Shown here piece after piece: positions 17,115 to 26,627 of a stretch of DNA of 64,000 nt. Numbering within the stretch: position 1 is the first letter of the stretch; every line of letters starts with the position of its first letter. Both the position numbers and the translations under genes were made by a program. This DNA is from an uncultured Clostridia bacterium. Its GTDB lineage: Bacteria; Bacillota; Clostridia; Christensenellales; UBA1242. The notes beneath the pieces were generated by a model. The model was given only the letters and a program-made list of their open reading frames with translations, made no database searches and had not been told where the DNA came from. The stretch spans positions 1 through 64,000 of the forward strand of contig CAKVNM010000005.1 in NCBI GenBank assembly GCA_934777505.1. Direction: 5' to 3'.

Positions 17115-20100
17115 ATGAGTAAAACTGCGAGAATTTTTTGTAATAATAGTTTGCTAAATTCGTTTTATGACATTCTTGACGATGTAAAAAATGTTAAGAA
17201 TGACTTTTTCACAAACACTATTATTATCGTTCCCGACAAGTTTACATTGAACGCAGAAAGAATGTTTTTTGAATATCTTGATGTTCAAAGTTCGTTTAAT
17301 GTTGAAGTAATGAGCCTTACAAGACTTGTTAAAAAAACTTGCCAAAACATAACTAGACAGTTTGAGGTTCTAAATCAAAACACAGCAACCTTAATAATCA
17401 CAAAAATTTTGCTAGACAACTACCAAAAATTGGGACTTATAAAAAACACTCTTTCGCCAACACTTGCAAAAGAGTTTTACGAAACAATCATGCAGTTTAA
17501 GTCCAGCGGAATTTTGCCAGATGAAATTTCAACAAAAAGCGATAACATTAACTTTAAACTCAAACTTGAAGATATAAAATTTGTGTATCAAGAATATCAA
17601 AATTATATCAAAGAGCAAAGTTTGGACAGTGCAGACTTGCTAGATATTTTTTCTAGCCAACTCAAAAATGACGAAAAACTCCAAAAAACAAATATATATG
17701 TTGCCATGTTTGAAAATTTCAGTTTCAAACAACTCGAAGCCATAACATCACTTGCTTTGTCGTGTAAAAATTTTACGATTGGACTATCTTGCACGACTTA
17801 TCAAAACAACAAAAATGTTTACATAAACGAAACATTGCATCAAGTAATGCAGTCACTTGATAATAGCAATATTGCATATCAAATTAGCAACAAAACCCGA
17901 AGATTGAGCGAAAATTTTGATTTTTTAGCAAAAAATCTTTATGCTTTTGCGGTCAACGAAAAATGTGTTAACAAAAATATTGAACTTATTGAAGCCAGCA
18001 ACGAGAAAGACGAAGTCGATTTTGTTGCAAGAAAAATCAAAGAACTTGTGGCTAAAAATCAAGCAAAGTTTAGCGATTTTAATATTGCTTGCACAAACTT
18101 TGAACTTTTTAAGCCAGTCATTAAAAAAACATTTGATTATTATTCAATCCCATATTATATTGACGAGCAAGTTATTTTGAGTGAACATTTTTATGGAAGA
18201 TTTATTCTTAATATACTAAGACTTATCGAAAGTAACTTTGACAAGGTGTATTTGTTTGAGTATTTGACCAGTCCTTTTACTATGATAAATCATGATGAAC
18301 TTAATGACTTTGAAAACTATGTTTTGGAGCATGGGATTAACTATCAATCATTTTTTAAGCCATTTAAAGATGAAAAAATAGAAATATTGCGTCAAAGATA
18401 TGTTTTTAACATAAAAAATCTTGTTGAAAGACTAAAACAGAGCATTACAGTTGACGATTACATAAATGCCTTGGAAGAATTTTTGAACGCACATAACACC
18501 GAAGATATTTTGCAAAATATTAGCGTAGACGCTCGTTTTGATGCAGGTTTTAGAAAACAAACCGAGCAGGTGGCAGACAAAACAAACGGAGCGTTTGAAG
18601 TGTTATCAAGAATGTTAGGCTCGTGCGAATGCAAGTTTGACTATTTTTGCGTTCTTTTGCAAAACTTGTTTGAGAGCGTTAGTATTAAAACTGTTCCACT
18701 TGGAGTCAATAAAGTTTATGTTGGCGATGAAGAAAATTCTACTTTTTATCCTAACAGATTTTTATTTTTGGTTGGAGCGGTGGACGGTTCGCTTCCAGCA
18801 TACAAAAATGATTGCGGACTTGTTAGTGACGCCGAGATTGATTTGCTTTCGTCAAAAAATATTTTGAGCCCTAGCATTAGATTTACAAACAAGGTTACAA
18901 GATATAAACTTTTTGAATTGATTGTTTCATGCAAACAAAAGGTGTTTGTTTCGTTTGCAAATCTTTGTTTTGGACAGGTTTCAAAACCAAGCGAATTGAT
19001 AGAAGAATTGCGAAAAATATTGAAAAATAGTGATAATTCGCCTATAAATACATATAAAATCGCAAATGAAATGCAAATTTTGAACTTGCAACAAGCAAAA
19101 GCAGAAGATTATATTTTTGCTTTTGGGTCGAGAAAACATTGTCAGGAAGTACTTTCAAAAATCGACAACTTTGATGTTATCATGAGTTCTGCAAAAAGTG
19201 TGCTAGACAAAACAAAGTTTGATTTTGCAGACAGTCATCAAATTTTACAAGACGCTAAAAAACTATTTTTCCCTTATGGTAAAACTTCGGTCAGCCAGAT
19301 TGAAAAGTACTTTAATTGTCCGTATCAGCATTTTGCAACTTATGGACTAAGGCTAAAAGAACGCAAGGTATATGGAATAAAGAGCGTTGATGTTGGTAAC
19401 TTTTTGCACAGAGTGGCAGAAAAATTTGTTAATTATTTGATTGAAAACGATTTTAAGTATAACGAAGAAAAAGTTAAGAAGATTGTGCTAAGTGTTGTTG
19501 ATGAGCAGTTTGCGGAACTCGACAGCGCTGAAAGACTAAAAGCCGACAATTTGGTTAAGGAAGCGTATGCTCTTTGCGATAAGATTTTTGAGCAAGTTTC
19601 GAATAGTAATTTTAAGCCAATTTTTGCGGAAAAGAAGTTTATTGACGAAAATTATTCAAATAATGTGGTTATTTCGGGTAAAATTGATAGAATTGACCAG
19701 TTTGACAATATGTTTTTGATATTCGACTACAAAACGGGTAGCAAGACTGATTTTAGTTTTCAAGATGTTTACTATGGCAATAAAATTCAAATTGTGCTAT
19801 ATCTCGACATTTTGGAAAGCATGCTAAATTTGATAAGTGCGGGTGCGTTTTATGTGCCAATTAAAAACAAGTTTATCATGGAAGAAAAGGTTGATAGAGC
19901 AAGCGGAATTTTCCTTAACTCTGCTGATTTGATTAAAAATATCGACAATAATATTGACGAAAACGCTCCAAAAAGCAAAATTTTTAAAATTGATTTTGGA
20001 AAAAATGGAGTGCTAAGTGCATACTCGCAAAAACTTGCATTGTCGCCAGTCGAATTTTTGGCAGTCAAACAATATGTTAAAGCGTTGTTTGAAAATGCGG

Positions 20101-20267
20101 TGGAAGAAATTTGCTCAGGCTATATTGAGCCTAAGCCAACCAAAAATGCTTGCAATAGTTGCCCTTATGCTGTCATGTGTGCGTTTAGTAAAAAGGATAG
20201 TGGGGTTAGGACTAACGAGCAGGACATTTCAAAACAATCGTTTGTAAAAACAGAAGAAAAGTTATAA
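17115..20267 (+). CDS. addB: AddB/RexB-type helicase-nuclease subunit
   Basis: 1050 residues; partner of AddA in double-strand-break end resection. The C-terminal nuclease has the FDYKTGSK motif (Asp871) and the four iron-sulphur cysteines C735, C1013, C1016 and C1022 with the family's C-x2-C-x5-C spacing. The N-terminus (IFCNNSLLNSFYDILDD) lacks the GxSGSGKT Walker A found in B. subtilis AddB, so it resembles RexB of lactic bacteria. VPDKFT (about 40-45) matches the family's VPDQMT block. The start rests on the leaderless promoter. addA follows after 62 nt on the same strand. Confidence 0.92.
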   Translation: MSKTARIFCNNSLLNSFYDILDDVKNVKNDFFTNTIIIVPDKFTLNAERMFFEYLDVQSSFNVEVMSLTRLVKKTCQNITRQFEVLNQNTATLIITKILLDNYQKLGLIKNTLSPTLAKEFYETIMQFKSSGILPDEISTKSDNINFKLKLEDIKFVYQEYQNYIKEQSLDSADLLDIFSSQLKNDEKLQKTNIYVAMFENFSFKQLEAITSLALSCKNFTIGLSCTTYQNNKNVYINETLHQVMQSLDNSNIAYQISNKTRRLSENFDFLAKNLYAFAVNEKCVNKNIELIEASNEKDEVDFVARKIKELVAKNQAKFSDFNIACTNFELFKPVIKKTFDYYSIPYYIDEQVILSEHFYGRFILNILRLIESNFDKVYLFEYLTSPFTMINHDELNDFENYVLEHGINYQSFFKPFKDEKIEILRQRYVFNIKNLVERLKQSITVDDYINALEEFLNAHNTEDILQNISVDARFDAGFRKQTEQVADKTNGAFEVLSRMLGSCECKFDYFCVLLQNLFESVSIKTVPLGVNKVYVGDEENSTFYPNRFLFLVGAVDGSLPAYKNDCGLVSDAEIDLLSSKNILSPSIRFTNKVTRYKLFELIVSCKQKVFVSFANLCFGQVSKPSELIEELRKILKNSDNSPINTYKIANEMQILNLQQAKAEDYIFAFGSRKHCQEVLSKIDNFDVIMSSAKSVLDKTKFDFADSHQILQDAKKLFFPYGKTSVSQIEKYFNCPYQHFATYGLRLKERKVYGIKSVDVGNFLHRVAEKFVNYLIENDFKYNEEKVKKIVLSVVDEQFAELDSAERLKADNLVKEAYALCDKIFEQVSNSNFKPIFAEKKFIDENYSNNVVISGKIDRIDQFDNMFLIFDYKTGSKTDFSFQDVYYGNKIQIVLYLDILESMLNLISAGAFYVPIKNKFIMEEKVDRASGIFLNSADLIKNIDNNIDENAPKSKIFKIDFGKNGVLSAYSQKLALSPVEFLAVKQYVKALFENAVEEICSGYIEPKPTKNACNSCPYAVMCAFSKKDSGVRTNEQDISKQSFVKTEEKL

Positions 20268-20329
20268 AAATTGAAAAAATTATATAAAAAAACGAATTAT
20301 TTTAAAAAATTAATCCAAAGGAGAAAAAA

Positions 20330-23300
20330 GTGGACAAGGCAAACTTTACACAAGAACAACTAAAAGCCATTGAAAGCGAAGAAAAAACTTTGCTTGTTTC
20401 GGCTAGTGCTGGCAGTGGAAAAACAAGAGTTCTTATCACTCGAATTGTCGAACTTGTAAAGACCAAAAAAGTTAGTTTGAAAAATATGCTGGTTTGTACT
20501 TTCACAAAACTTGCTTCTTTGGAAATGAAACAGCGTTTGAAAAAAGAACTCGAACAAGATGCTATAAGTGATGAATTTTTGCAAGAACAACTTGCCGAAA
20601 TCAATGTTTCAAACATTAGTACAATTCACAAATTTTGTCAAAACATAATCAAAGAGTTTTTCTATGAAGTACAAATCGACCCAAATTTTTCTGTTATCGA
20701 AGATGAGCACGCAAGTTTTTTGAAAACCAAAGCAATCAACAATGTGTTTGACAAGTACTTAAAATCGGGTGACGAAGATTTTAAAACAATCTTTGATATC
20801 TTTTTTGAAAATCGAAATGCAGACGCTTTAAAAAATAGCATTTTGCAAATTCATAGTTTTTTGCTTGCAAAAGATAGCGAATTTTTAAAACGAAGTATAA
20901 ATAGTGCATATTCGGCTAACTTTGCAGAAAATAGTGCGATAAAGTTTATTGTGAACGAAAAAAACGAATTTTTTGACTATTTTTGCCAAAAATTAAATGA
21001 GCTTTTGACATCAAGCCAAATGCTTGGAAGTAGCAAACTTTGCGAAATTATCAATCAAGACTTAAAAGGTGTGGAGATTTTAAGAAACAGCAGTTTTGAA
21101 GATTTTTATTATAATGCCGAAAACTTTTCGCTTGCCAGAAACTTTTTGTCAAAATCCAGCACAGTAGAAGAATTTGAAATTCTGGAACAAATTAAACTAA
21201 TCACGGAAAAATTAAAAAATAGTTTGAAAAGTTTGCAAAAATGCTTTTATTTTAACAAATTCACCATTGATAGTGAACTTGGCGATAATCAAAGGTTGCT
21301 TCAAAAGTTTTTGGAAATTGTGCTGACTTTTGAAGACGAGTATCAATCATTGAAAAGGCAAAACAATGCTTTAGACTTTAACGACCTTGAACACTTTGCG
21401 TTAATGGTTTTGCAAAACAAAAACATTCGTAAAAATCTTGCGGAAAGATTTTTGTATATATTTGTCGATGAGTATCAGGACACCAACGAAATTCAGGAAC
21501 AGATAATCTCGCTACTCACAAAAGATAATTATATTTTCATGGTGGGCGATGTTAAGCAAAGCATTTATATGTTTAGGGAGTGCAATCCGCAAATTTTTAT
21601 TAACAAGTCGGTTGTGCTAAGCAAAACAGACAACAGTTTGGTGTACTTAAACAAAAATTTTAGAAGCGACAAAAATATTCTAAACTTCTGCAATCTTGTT
21701 TTTGACAACATTATGACTGCGTCCACTTGCAAGTTGGACTACAAAAACACATCAAGACTTGTGTATGGCGAAACTCTGAAAGAGTGCGGAGAAGATGTTA
21801 AAGTTACAGTTTGCTTGATTGATAAGCAAAAGCAAGAAAAGACTGTTAGTCCACTAAGTTTTCCATATTCAGTCAAAAATGATGATTTGAAAAAAGAAAA
21901 CACAAAAAATATTCAGCGAGAGGCATTGCTTTTAGCGTCAAAAATAAAATTAATGCTACAAAAAGAGATTTATGACGACAACATTAAGACAAAGCGAAAA
22001 ATTACTTTTAGCGATATTGCTATTTTAACAAGGTCGAGAGAAGCCATAAAAAACATAGCCGAAGTTTTGACAAAAGCGGGCATTCCAATTCAGGCAGAAT
22101 ATAAAATCGAACTCTACAACTCGCCAGAAGTCAAACTTTTGATTTTGCTTTTAAGGCTCATTCAAAACTTTAATGACGACATTACTTTGGCAAGCGTTAT
22201 GAAGTCGGTGTGCTTTAATTTTACAGATGACGAACTTGCTCAAATCAGGCTTTCTAGTTCTAGCGAATATTTTTATCAGTGCGTGTTAGATTATCAAAAA
22301 GATGACGAAATCAAACAAAAAATTGATAACCTAAAAATGTTTTTGGAAGATTTTAGAAACAGATTGATTGCTCAGCCAATCAGCACGCTCGTGCAAAATA
22401 TGATTGATTATTTTGAATTGGAAGAAAAGTATTCTAGTGAAGAAAACTATGTTGAAGTGCTTGAAAATATGCAGTACTTTTTGCAAAATATCAAGAACCT
22501 AGAAGACTACAATCTTTCGGCGCTCATCGACTACTTTGATAGTTTTTCGGGCAAGAAAGAAGAAACAATTTCTATTCAAAAAAATATTAATTCAGTGTAT
22601 ATTGGAACAATACATTCGTCAAAAGGACTAGAATATCCGGTGGTCATGTTGGCTGATATGGCAAAAGATTTTTCCACACAGTCGCAACGAGAAAAGATTA
22701 TCAAAAACAGCGAGATTGGTCTTAGTATGTCGTCATATAGCGTGGTTGACAAAATTCAGCGAGAAAATTTTGTTAAAAACATTATGAAGTACAAAGTGAG
22801 TCTTGAAGAAAAACAGGAAGAAATGCGACTACTTTATGTTGCCATGACTCGTGCAAAGAATTATCTTTTTGTTGTGGGAACAGACACTCTTGACAAAATG
22901 GAAACGATAGCCGATTCATATCAAACAAAGCAGGCAAAAAGTTATCTTGATTGGATTGTTGGCTCGCTTGGGTCGATGGTGCAAAATATCAATAATAAAG
23001 AGAAAAATGCTCGTCACATTGACGCAGATTTGGCGTTTGATATCGAAACATATTCGCAAGACGAGATTGCTATGCTTAGTCAAAACCAAACGGCGATTGA
23101 AAAACCAAACGAAAGTCTTAGTGCAGAGATTGAAAGTTACTTTGACAAGACCTTTGATAGCAGTCCTTATGTGTTCAAAAACACAGTAACAGCCATTATG
23201 GAGGCGGAAGAAGACGAAAATTATAATATTGACGATTTAAAACCCGCCAAAAAAGATTATAAACATGGCGAAGACGACTTTTTGCTTATTGGGACTAATT

Positions 23301-23770
23301 ATCATAAAGTGCTTGAAATGATTGATTTCTCGTGCGATAGTATCGAAAAAGTTGAGCAAGAATTGGAAAAATTCAAGCAAAACGGAGTTATGCAAGACGC
23401 TGACATCAATATGATAGACAAGCAAAAGATTTTGAATGCTTGCAAAAACTTGTATACACTTTATGATGATAAGGATTTGATTTTGAAAGAAAAACAGTTT
23501 ATGTTCTATCCAAAACTATGTGATGTTATAAACTCCGCTTCAAAAGAGAGAGTTTTAATTCAAGGTATGGTGGATTTGATGATATTAAAGCCAAACGAAA
23601 TCTATGTTGTCGATTACAAAACTTCCAGAATCACCAGCGAAGAAAAGTTTAGGAAAAAGTATGGCGTGCAACTATCGCTTTACGCCAAGGCAATCGAAAG
23701 TTTTTATGGCAAAAAGGTCACAAAAAAATTTATTTATTCTTTTTATCTTGATAAACTAATAATTGTTTGA
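20330..23770 (+). CDS. addA: ATP-dependent helicase/nuclease subunit AddA
   Basis: 1146 residues, GTG start with AAAGGAG 7 nt upstream. UvrD-type helicase: Walker A ASAGSGKT (25-32), TFTKLASLEMKQR (motif Ia), DEYQDTN (Walker B), GDVKQSIYMFR (motif III), TIHSSKGLEYPVV and VAMTRAKNYL (motifs V and VI). The C-terminal nuclease has YVVDYKT at about 1092-1098. It unwinds and degrades broken ends until a Chi-like site. It ends in TGA, inside the -35 box of the next promoter. Confidence 0.96.
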   Translation: MDKANFTQEQLKAIESEEKTLLVSASAGSGKTRVLITRIVELVKTKKVSLKNMLVCTFTKLASLEMKQRLKKELEQDAISDEFLQEQLAEINVSNISTIHKFCQNIIKEFFYEVQIDPNFSVIEDEHASFLKTKAINNVFDKYLKSGDEDFKTIFDIFFENRNADALKNSILQIHSFLLAKDSEFLKRSINSAYSANFAENSAIKFIVNEKNEFFDYFCQKLNELLTSSQMLGSSKLCEIINQDLKGVEILRNSSFEDFYYNAENFSLARNFLSKSSTVEEFEILEQIKLITEKLKNSLKSLQKCFYFNKFTIDSELGDNQRLLQKFLEIVLTFEDEYQSLKRQNNALDFNDLEHFALMVLQNKNIRKNLAERFLYIFVDEYQDTNEIQEQIISLLTKDNYIFMVGDVKQSIYMFRECNPQIFINKSVVLSKTDNSLVYLNKNFRSDKNILNFCNLVFDNIMTASTCKLDYKNTSRLVYGETLKECGEDVKVTVCLIDKQKQEKTVSPLSFPYSVKNDDLKKENTKNIQREALLLASKIKLMLQKEIYDDNIKTKRKITFSDIAILTRSREAIKNIAEVLTKAGIPIQAEYKIELYNSPEVKLLILLLRLIQNFNDDITLASVMKSVCFNFTDDELAQIRLSSSSEYFYQCVLDYQKDDEIKQKIDNLKMFLEDFRNRLIAQPISTLVQNMIDYFELEEKYSSEENYVEVLENMQYFLQNIKNLEDYNLSALIDYFDSFSGKKEETISIQKNINSVYIGTIHSSKGLEYPVVMLADMAKDFSTQSQREKIIKNSEIGLSMSSYSVVDKIQRENFVKNIMKYKVSLEEKQEEMRLLYVAMTRAKNYLFVVGTDTLDKMETIADSYQTKQAKSYLDWIVGSLGSMVQNINNKEKNARHIDADLAFDIETYSQDEIAMLSQNQTAIEKPNESLSAEIESYFDKTFDSSPYVFKNTVTAIMEAEEDENYNIDDLKPAKKDYKHGEDDFLLIGTNYHKVLEMIDFSCDSIEKVEQELEKFKQNGVMQDADINMIDKQKILNACKNLYTLYDDKDLILKEKQFMFYPKLCDVINSASKERVLIQGMVDLMILKPNEIYVVDYKTSRITSEEKFRKKYGVQLSLYAKAIESFYGKKVTKKFIYSFYLDKLIIV

Positions 23771-23796
23771 CAAATGCAAAACATAAATATTATAAT
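23767..23796 (+). promoter_or_regulatory. Promoter of the 23850 gene
   Basis: TTGACA (23767-23772), which contains the addA stop codon, an 18-bp spacer and TATAAT (23791-23796). Confidence 0.83.
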
Positions 23797-23849
23797 GTTG
23801 ATATATTAATGAGAATATTCTTAATAAGCACTTTTAAAGGAGAAAACTT

Positions 23850-26384
23850 ATGTTAGAAATTTTAAATGCCATTGCCAATTTTTTTAAGAATGTAGGCGGG
23901 TTTTTGGGCGTTGACTTGATTTCAATTATTGCATTTAGTTTACTAGTTGTTATCATGTTTATTTCTGCCCTTGTTGCAAACTTCTCTGTTGAATCTGCCA
24001 CAAATCGCAAGGTAAAACAAATCAACAACTACTTAACAAACAATCCTTTCGTCACAGACGAAAACATTGTTGAATTTAACCGTATTATGAAGCACCGTAT
24101 GCCTCGTGCTATGAGATATCAATGGCAAAGATATATGGTTAACAGAGATCAAAAACCAAGCAACTATCTAACAGAAGATAACTGCATAACAAAACCTTTT
24201 AGAACAAGTGCTTTCTTGCAAGCATTAAAGCAAACAAAATATGCCGTAGGATTTTTGTGCGTTGCATCTTTCACACTAATACTAGGTGCGTTGTTTAACA
24301 ATCCAACATCAGTCGTTGCAAACACATCAAGCGTTATTGAAGTTTTACTAAAATCACTAGTAACACCTTCAATTATCATTCTTGTTGCATTTATCTTTAC
24401 AAGTTTGATGAACGCAAAACGCAGTGCTGTTTTGAACGAACTATTCTATAACTTTGACGCAATGCAACACGCACTTGACAGAGCAGTAACAACATTCCCA
24501 GCATTCGTTGACTACGAAATTTTGTTCACAAGAAAAGAAATTGCTGCGGGTATTCCAGCACTTCAAGAATACTTGCAACAAAGAGCACAATACGAACAAG
24601 AGCAACTCGAAAAAGCAAGACTATCACAAGTGGAACACGAAAGTTACGACTTCTCAAAACTCGGTGTTAAAGGCACACTTATTATGGATAGAGCCATGAA
24701 AGAATGTGAATTCTATCTTGGCAACCGCAAAATCTTGCTTGCTGATATAGATAATCTGCAATCACAAAAAGATTTGCTCACAAAGAACTTTGACGAGAAA
24801 AACAGAAACAATCAAAGAAAACTTAGAGATGTTAAGGAAACTATCGACAGATTAAGAGAAAAACTTAACACCACAACAAACAAAATTGTTGGTAACGATA
24901 TTATTAGACAACAAGCAGACGAAGTTAAAAAGCAACAATTGATTGAAAAAGAAATGGACGGCGACAACAACAACTACAATCAAGAACTTGCAAAACTCGA
25001 AGACCAAATCGCAAAGAAGAGAAAGGAAATCGAAGACAACAAAAAACTTGTTGAAAACACTCTTATCAATGACTTTAAAGATTACAGCGACAAAATCTAT
25101 GACGAACTCAAAAAGATTGCAGACAGCAATGTTCTTCAAGAAATCGCTGACCTAAAAGAAGACAAAGCCACTCTTGAAAGAGAACTTGAAGATAGAGAAA
25201 AATACATTGTTGAAAAAACAGCAATGCTAGACGAAAAAATCAAAGAAGCCGAAAACTCTCCATCTGTTCAAGAAGAAATCAAACAACTAAAACAAGACCT
25301 AGCAGTAAAAAATCAAGAGATTATCGGTGCAAACAAGGAAGTTGAATCAAGAGCACTTGAAAACATGACCCTGCAAAGAGAAATCGAAAGATTGAAAAAG
25401 GAAAAATATCACGAAGTATATCGTTACTTTGATAGCAATGGCGTTGAATTTTTCTATGACGACAACGGCGAGCCATTCTTCTTCGACAACGAAGGCAGAA
25501 TAACTTACTACACCGATGCTGAAAAGATTAAACAACTTAAATCTTACAAAGAGATTGAAGAACAAATCAAGAACGAAAATAAAGAGCAAGTTGTAATCGA
25601 GAATGTTAACCCACTCGAAGAAAAACAAGAAAAGCAAGACGAACTTCCACCAGTCGAAGCAAAGGAAAGCGAAGAAAAGGTAGAAGAGCCAGTTAAAGAT
25701 TCTAGTTTGTCGAGTGACGAACTTGCTCAACTTGATAACCTTGAAGTTGTTGAACAAAAGCCAGAAGAAAAAGAAGAAGTCAAGCCAGAAGAAAAGGCTG
25801 ACGAATCCGCTCCAAAGGCAGAAGAAATCAAGAAAGAAGCAAAGCCACAAGATATGGTAGAAGAGCCAAAGCAAGAAACTCCTGCCGGAGAAAAACCAGC
25901 AGAGCAAAATACTAATGACGAAATCAAGGAACTTGAAAAGGCAATCAACGAACAAAACAAGGAACTTGAACAACAGTATTCAAAATTGCAAGAGCAACTT
26001 CAAACCGCGGAAAAAGTTGTGGAAGAACCAATCGAAAAACCAGTAGAAAAGAAGGAAACCAAAAAACCTGCTACTGCAAAAAAGAAAGCAACTTCAACCA
26101 AAAAACCAGCAACTAAAAAAGCACCTGCAAAAAAACCAGCAACAAAAAAGGCTAGCACAACAAAGCCAAAATCAACAAAACCAAAGGCAGTAAAAAAACC
26201 TAGCCCAGCAGAAAAAGTAGAACCAAAAGAACCAGTTGTTAGAGCACCAAAGAAACGCAAAAAGGATGAATTTGTGTTCAAGGTAAAAAAAGCGCCAAAA
26301 ACCACAGGTAGTGGAACAGACAACGGCACAGGAGTTGACCTTTCTGCGTTCAACGAATTTGCAGACGAAGACAAAAACAAATAA
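23850..26384 (+). CDS. Membrane-anchored coiled-coil protein with histone-H1-like tail
   Basis: 844 residues, not a family I recognise. Three hydrophobic segments (about 21-43, 131-150, 170-190) anchor the N-terminus. A Gln/Glu/Lys-rich coiled coil follows (about 300-515). Next comes a repeated aromatic/Asp motif at about 522-560: RYFDSNGVEFFYDD, then NGEPFFFDNEGRITYY. Then there is a Glu/Pro/Lys linker (about 575-730) and a tail of Lys-Ala-Pro repeats such as KKPATKKAPAKKPATKK (about 735-800). The basic tail resembles bacterial H1-like DNA-binding tails, so a membrane-to-nucleoid or membrane-to-RNA tether is possible; this is inference. AAAGGAG precedes the ATG; the gene is monocistronic. 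Confidence 0.72.
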   Translation: MLEILNAIANFFKNVGGFLGVDLISIIAFSLLVVIMFISALVANFSVESATNRKVKQINNYLTNNPFVTDENIVEFNRIMKHRMPRAMRYQWQRYMVNRDQKPSNYLTEDNCITKPFRTSAFLQALKQTKYAVGFLCVASFTLILGALFNNPTSVVANTSSVIEVLLKSLVTPSIIILVAFIFTSLMNAKRSAVLNELFYNFDAMQHALDRAVTTFPAFVDYEILFTRKEIAAGIPALQEYLQQRAQYEQEQLEKARLSQVEHESYDFSKLGVKGTLIMDRAMKECEFYLGNRKILLADIDNLQSQKDLLTKNFDEKNRNNQRKLRDVKETIDRLREKLNTTTNKIVGNDIIRQQADEVKKQQLIEKEMDGDNNNYNQELAKLEDQIAKKRKEIEDNKKLVENTLINDFKDYSDKIYDELKKIADSNVLQEIADLKEDKATLERELEDREKYIVEKTAMLDEKIKEAENSPSVQEEIKQLKQDLAVKNQEIIGANKEVESRALENMTLQREIERLKKEKYHEVYRYFDSNGVEFFYDDNGEPFFFDNEGRITYYTDAEKIKQLKSYKEIEEQIKNENKEQVVIENVNPLEEKQEKQDELPPVEAKESEEKVEEPVKDSSLSSDELAQLDNLEVVEQKPEEKEEVKPEEKADESAPKAEEIKKEAKPQDMVEEPKQETPAGEKPAEQNTNDEIKELEKAINEQNKELEQQYSKLQEQLQTAEKVVEEPIEKPVEKKETKKPATAKKKATSTKKPATKKAPAKKPATKKASTTKPKSTKPKAVKKPSPAEKVEPKEPVVRAPKKRKKDEFVFKVKKAPKTTGSGTDNGTGVDLSAFNEFADEDKNK

Positions 26385-26385
26385 C

Positions 26386-26416
26386 AAAAAGCACTATTAA
26401 CTTAGTGCTTTTTTTT
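26386..26416 (+). terminator. Terminator of the 23850 gene
   Basis: Stem AAAAAGCACTA (26386-26396) / TAGTGCT plus T-run (26403-26416), loop TTAACT. Confidence 0.92.
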
Positions 26417-26627
26417 GTTTTGATATGTTGATTGCAAGTGATAGATGTTCCACTAGTTTTTGTTGCACAATGCTTTAAAACAATAAATCTTTTACTGTGT
26501 GCTTTTAATTTTTGCTAAATTTGATGCTTTTTTTGCATTGAATAAGTTTGCTGCTTTTATATGTTTTTGAATATTTTAACTTGCTAAAAGATTGAGTTAA
26601 GATAGTTCTTAAATGCGACCAATGCAC
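26417..26627 (+). other. Intergenic stretch without recognised gene
   Basis: About 210 A/T-rich bases between two convergent genes. I see no ORF with a ribosome site, no tRNA and no clear terminator for the minus-strand gene. Confidence 0.6.

Noticed and set aside
25347..25973. 208-codon open frame on the minus strand opposite the 23850 gene
   Set aside because: Phe/Leu/Val-rich product caused by the antisense of Lys/Glu-rich codons; no ribosome site; wholly inside a convincing gene.
26000..26380. 126-codon Phe/Gly/Ala-rich minus-strand frame
   Set aside because: Antisense of the Lys/Ala/Pro tail repeats; composition artefact with no ribosome site.
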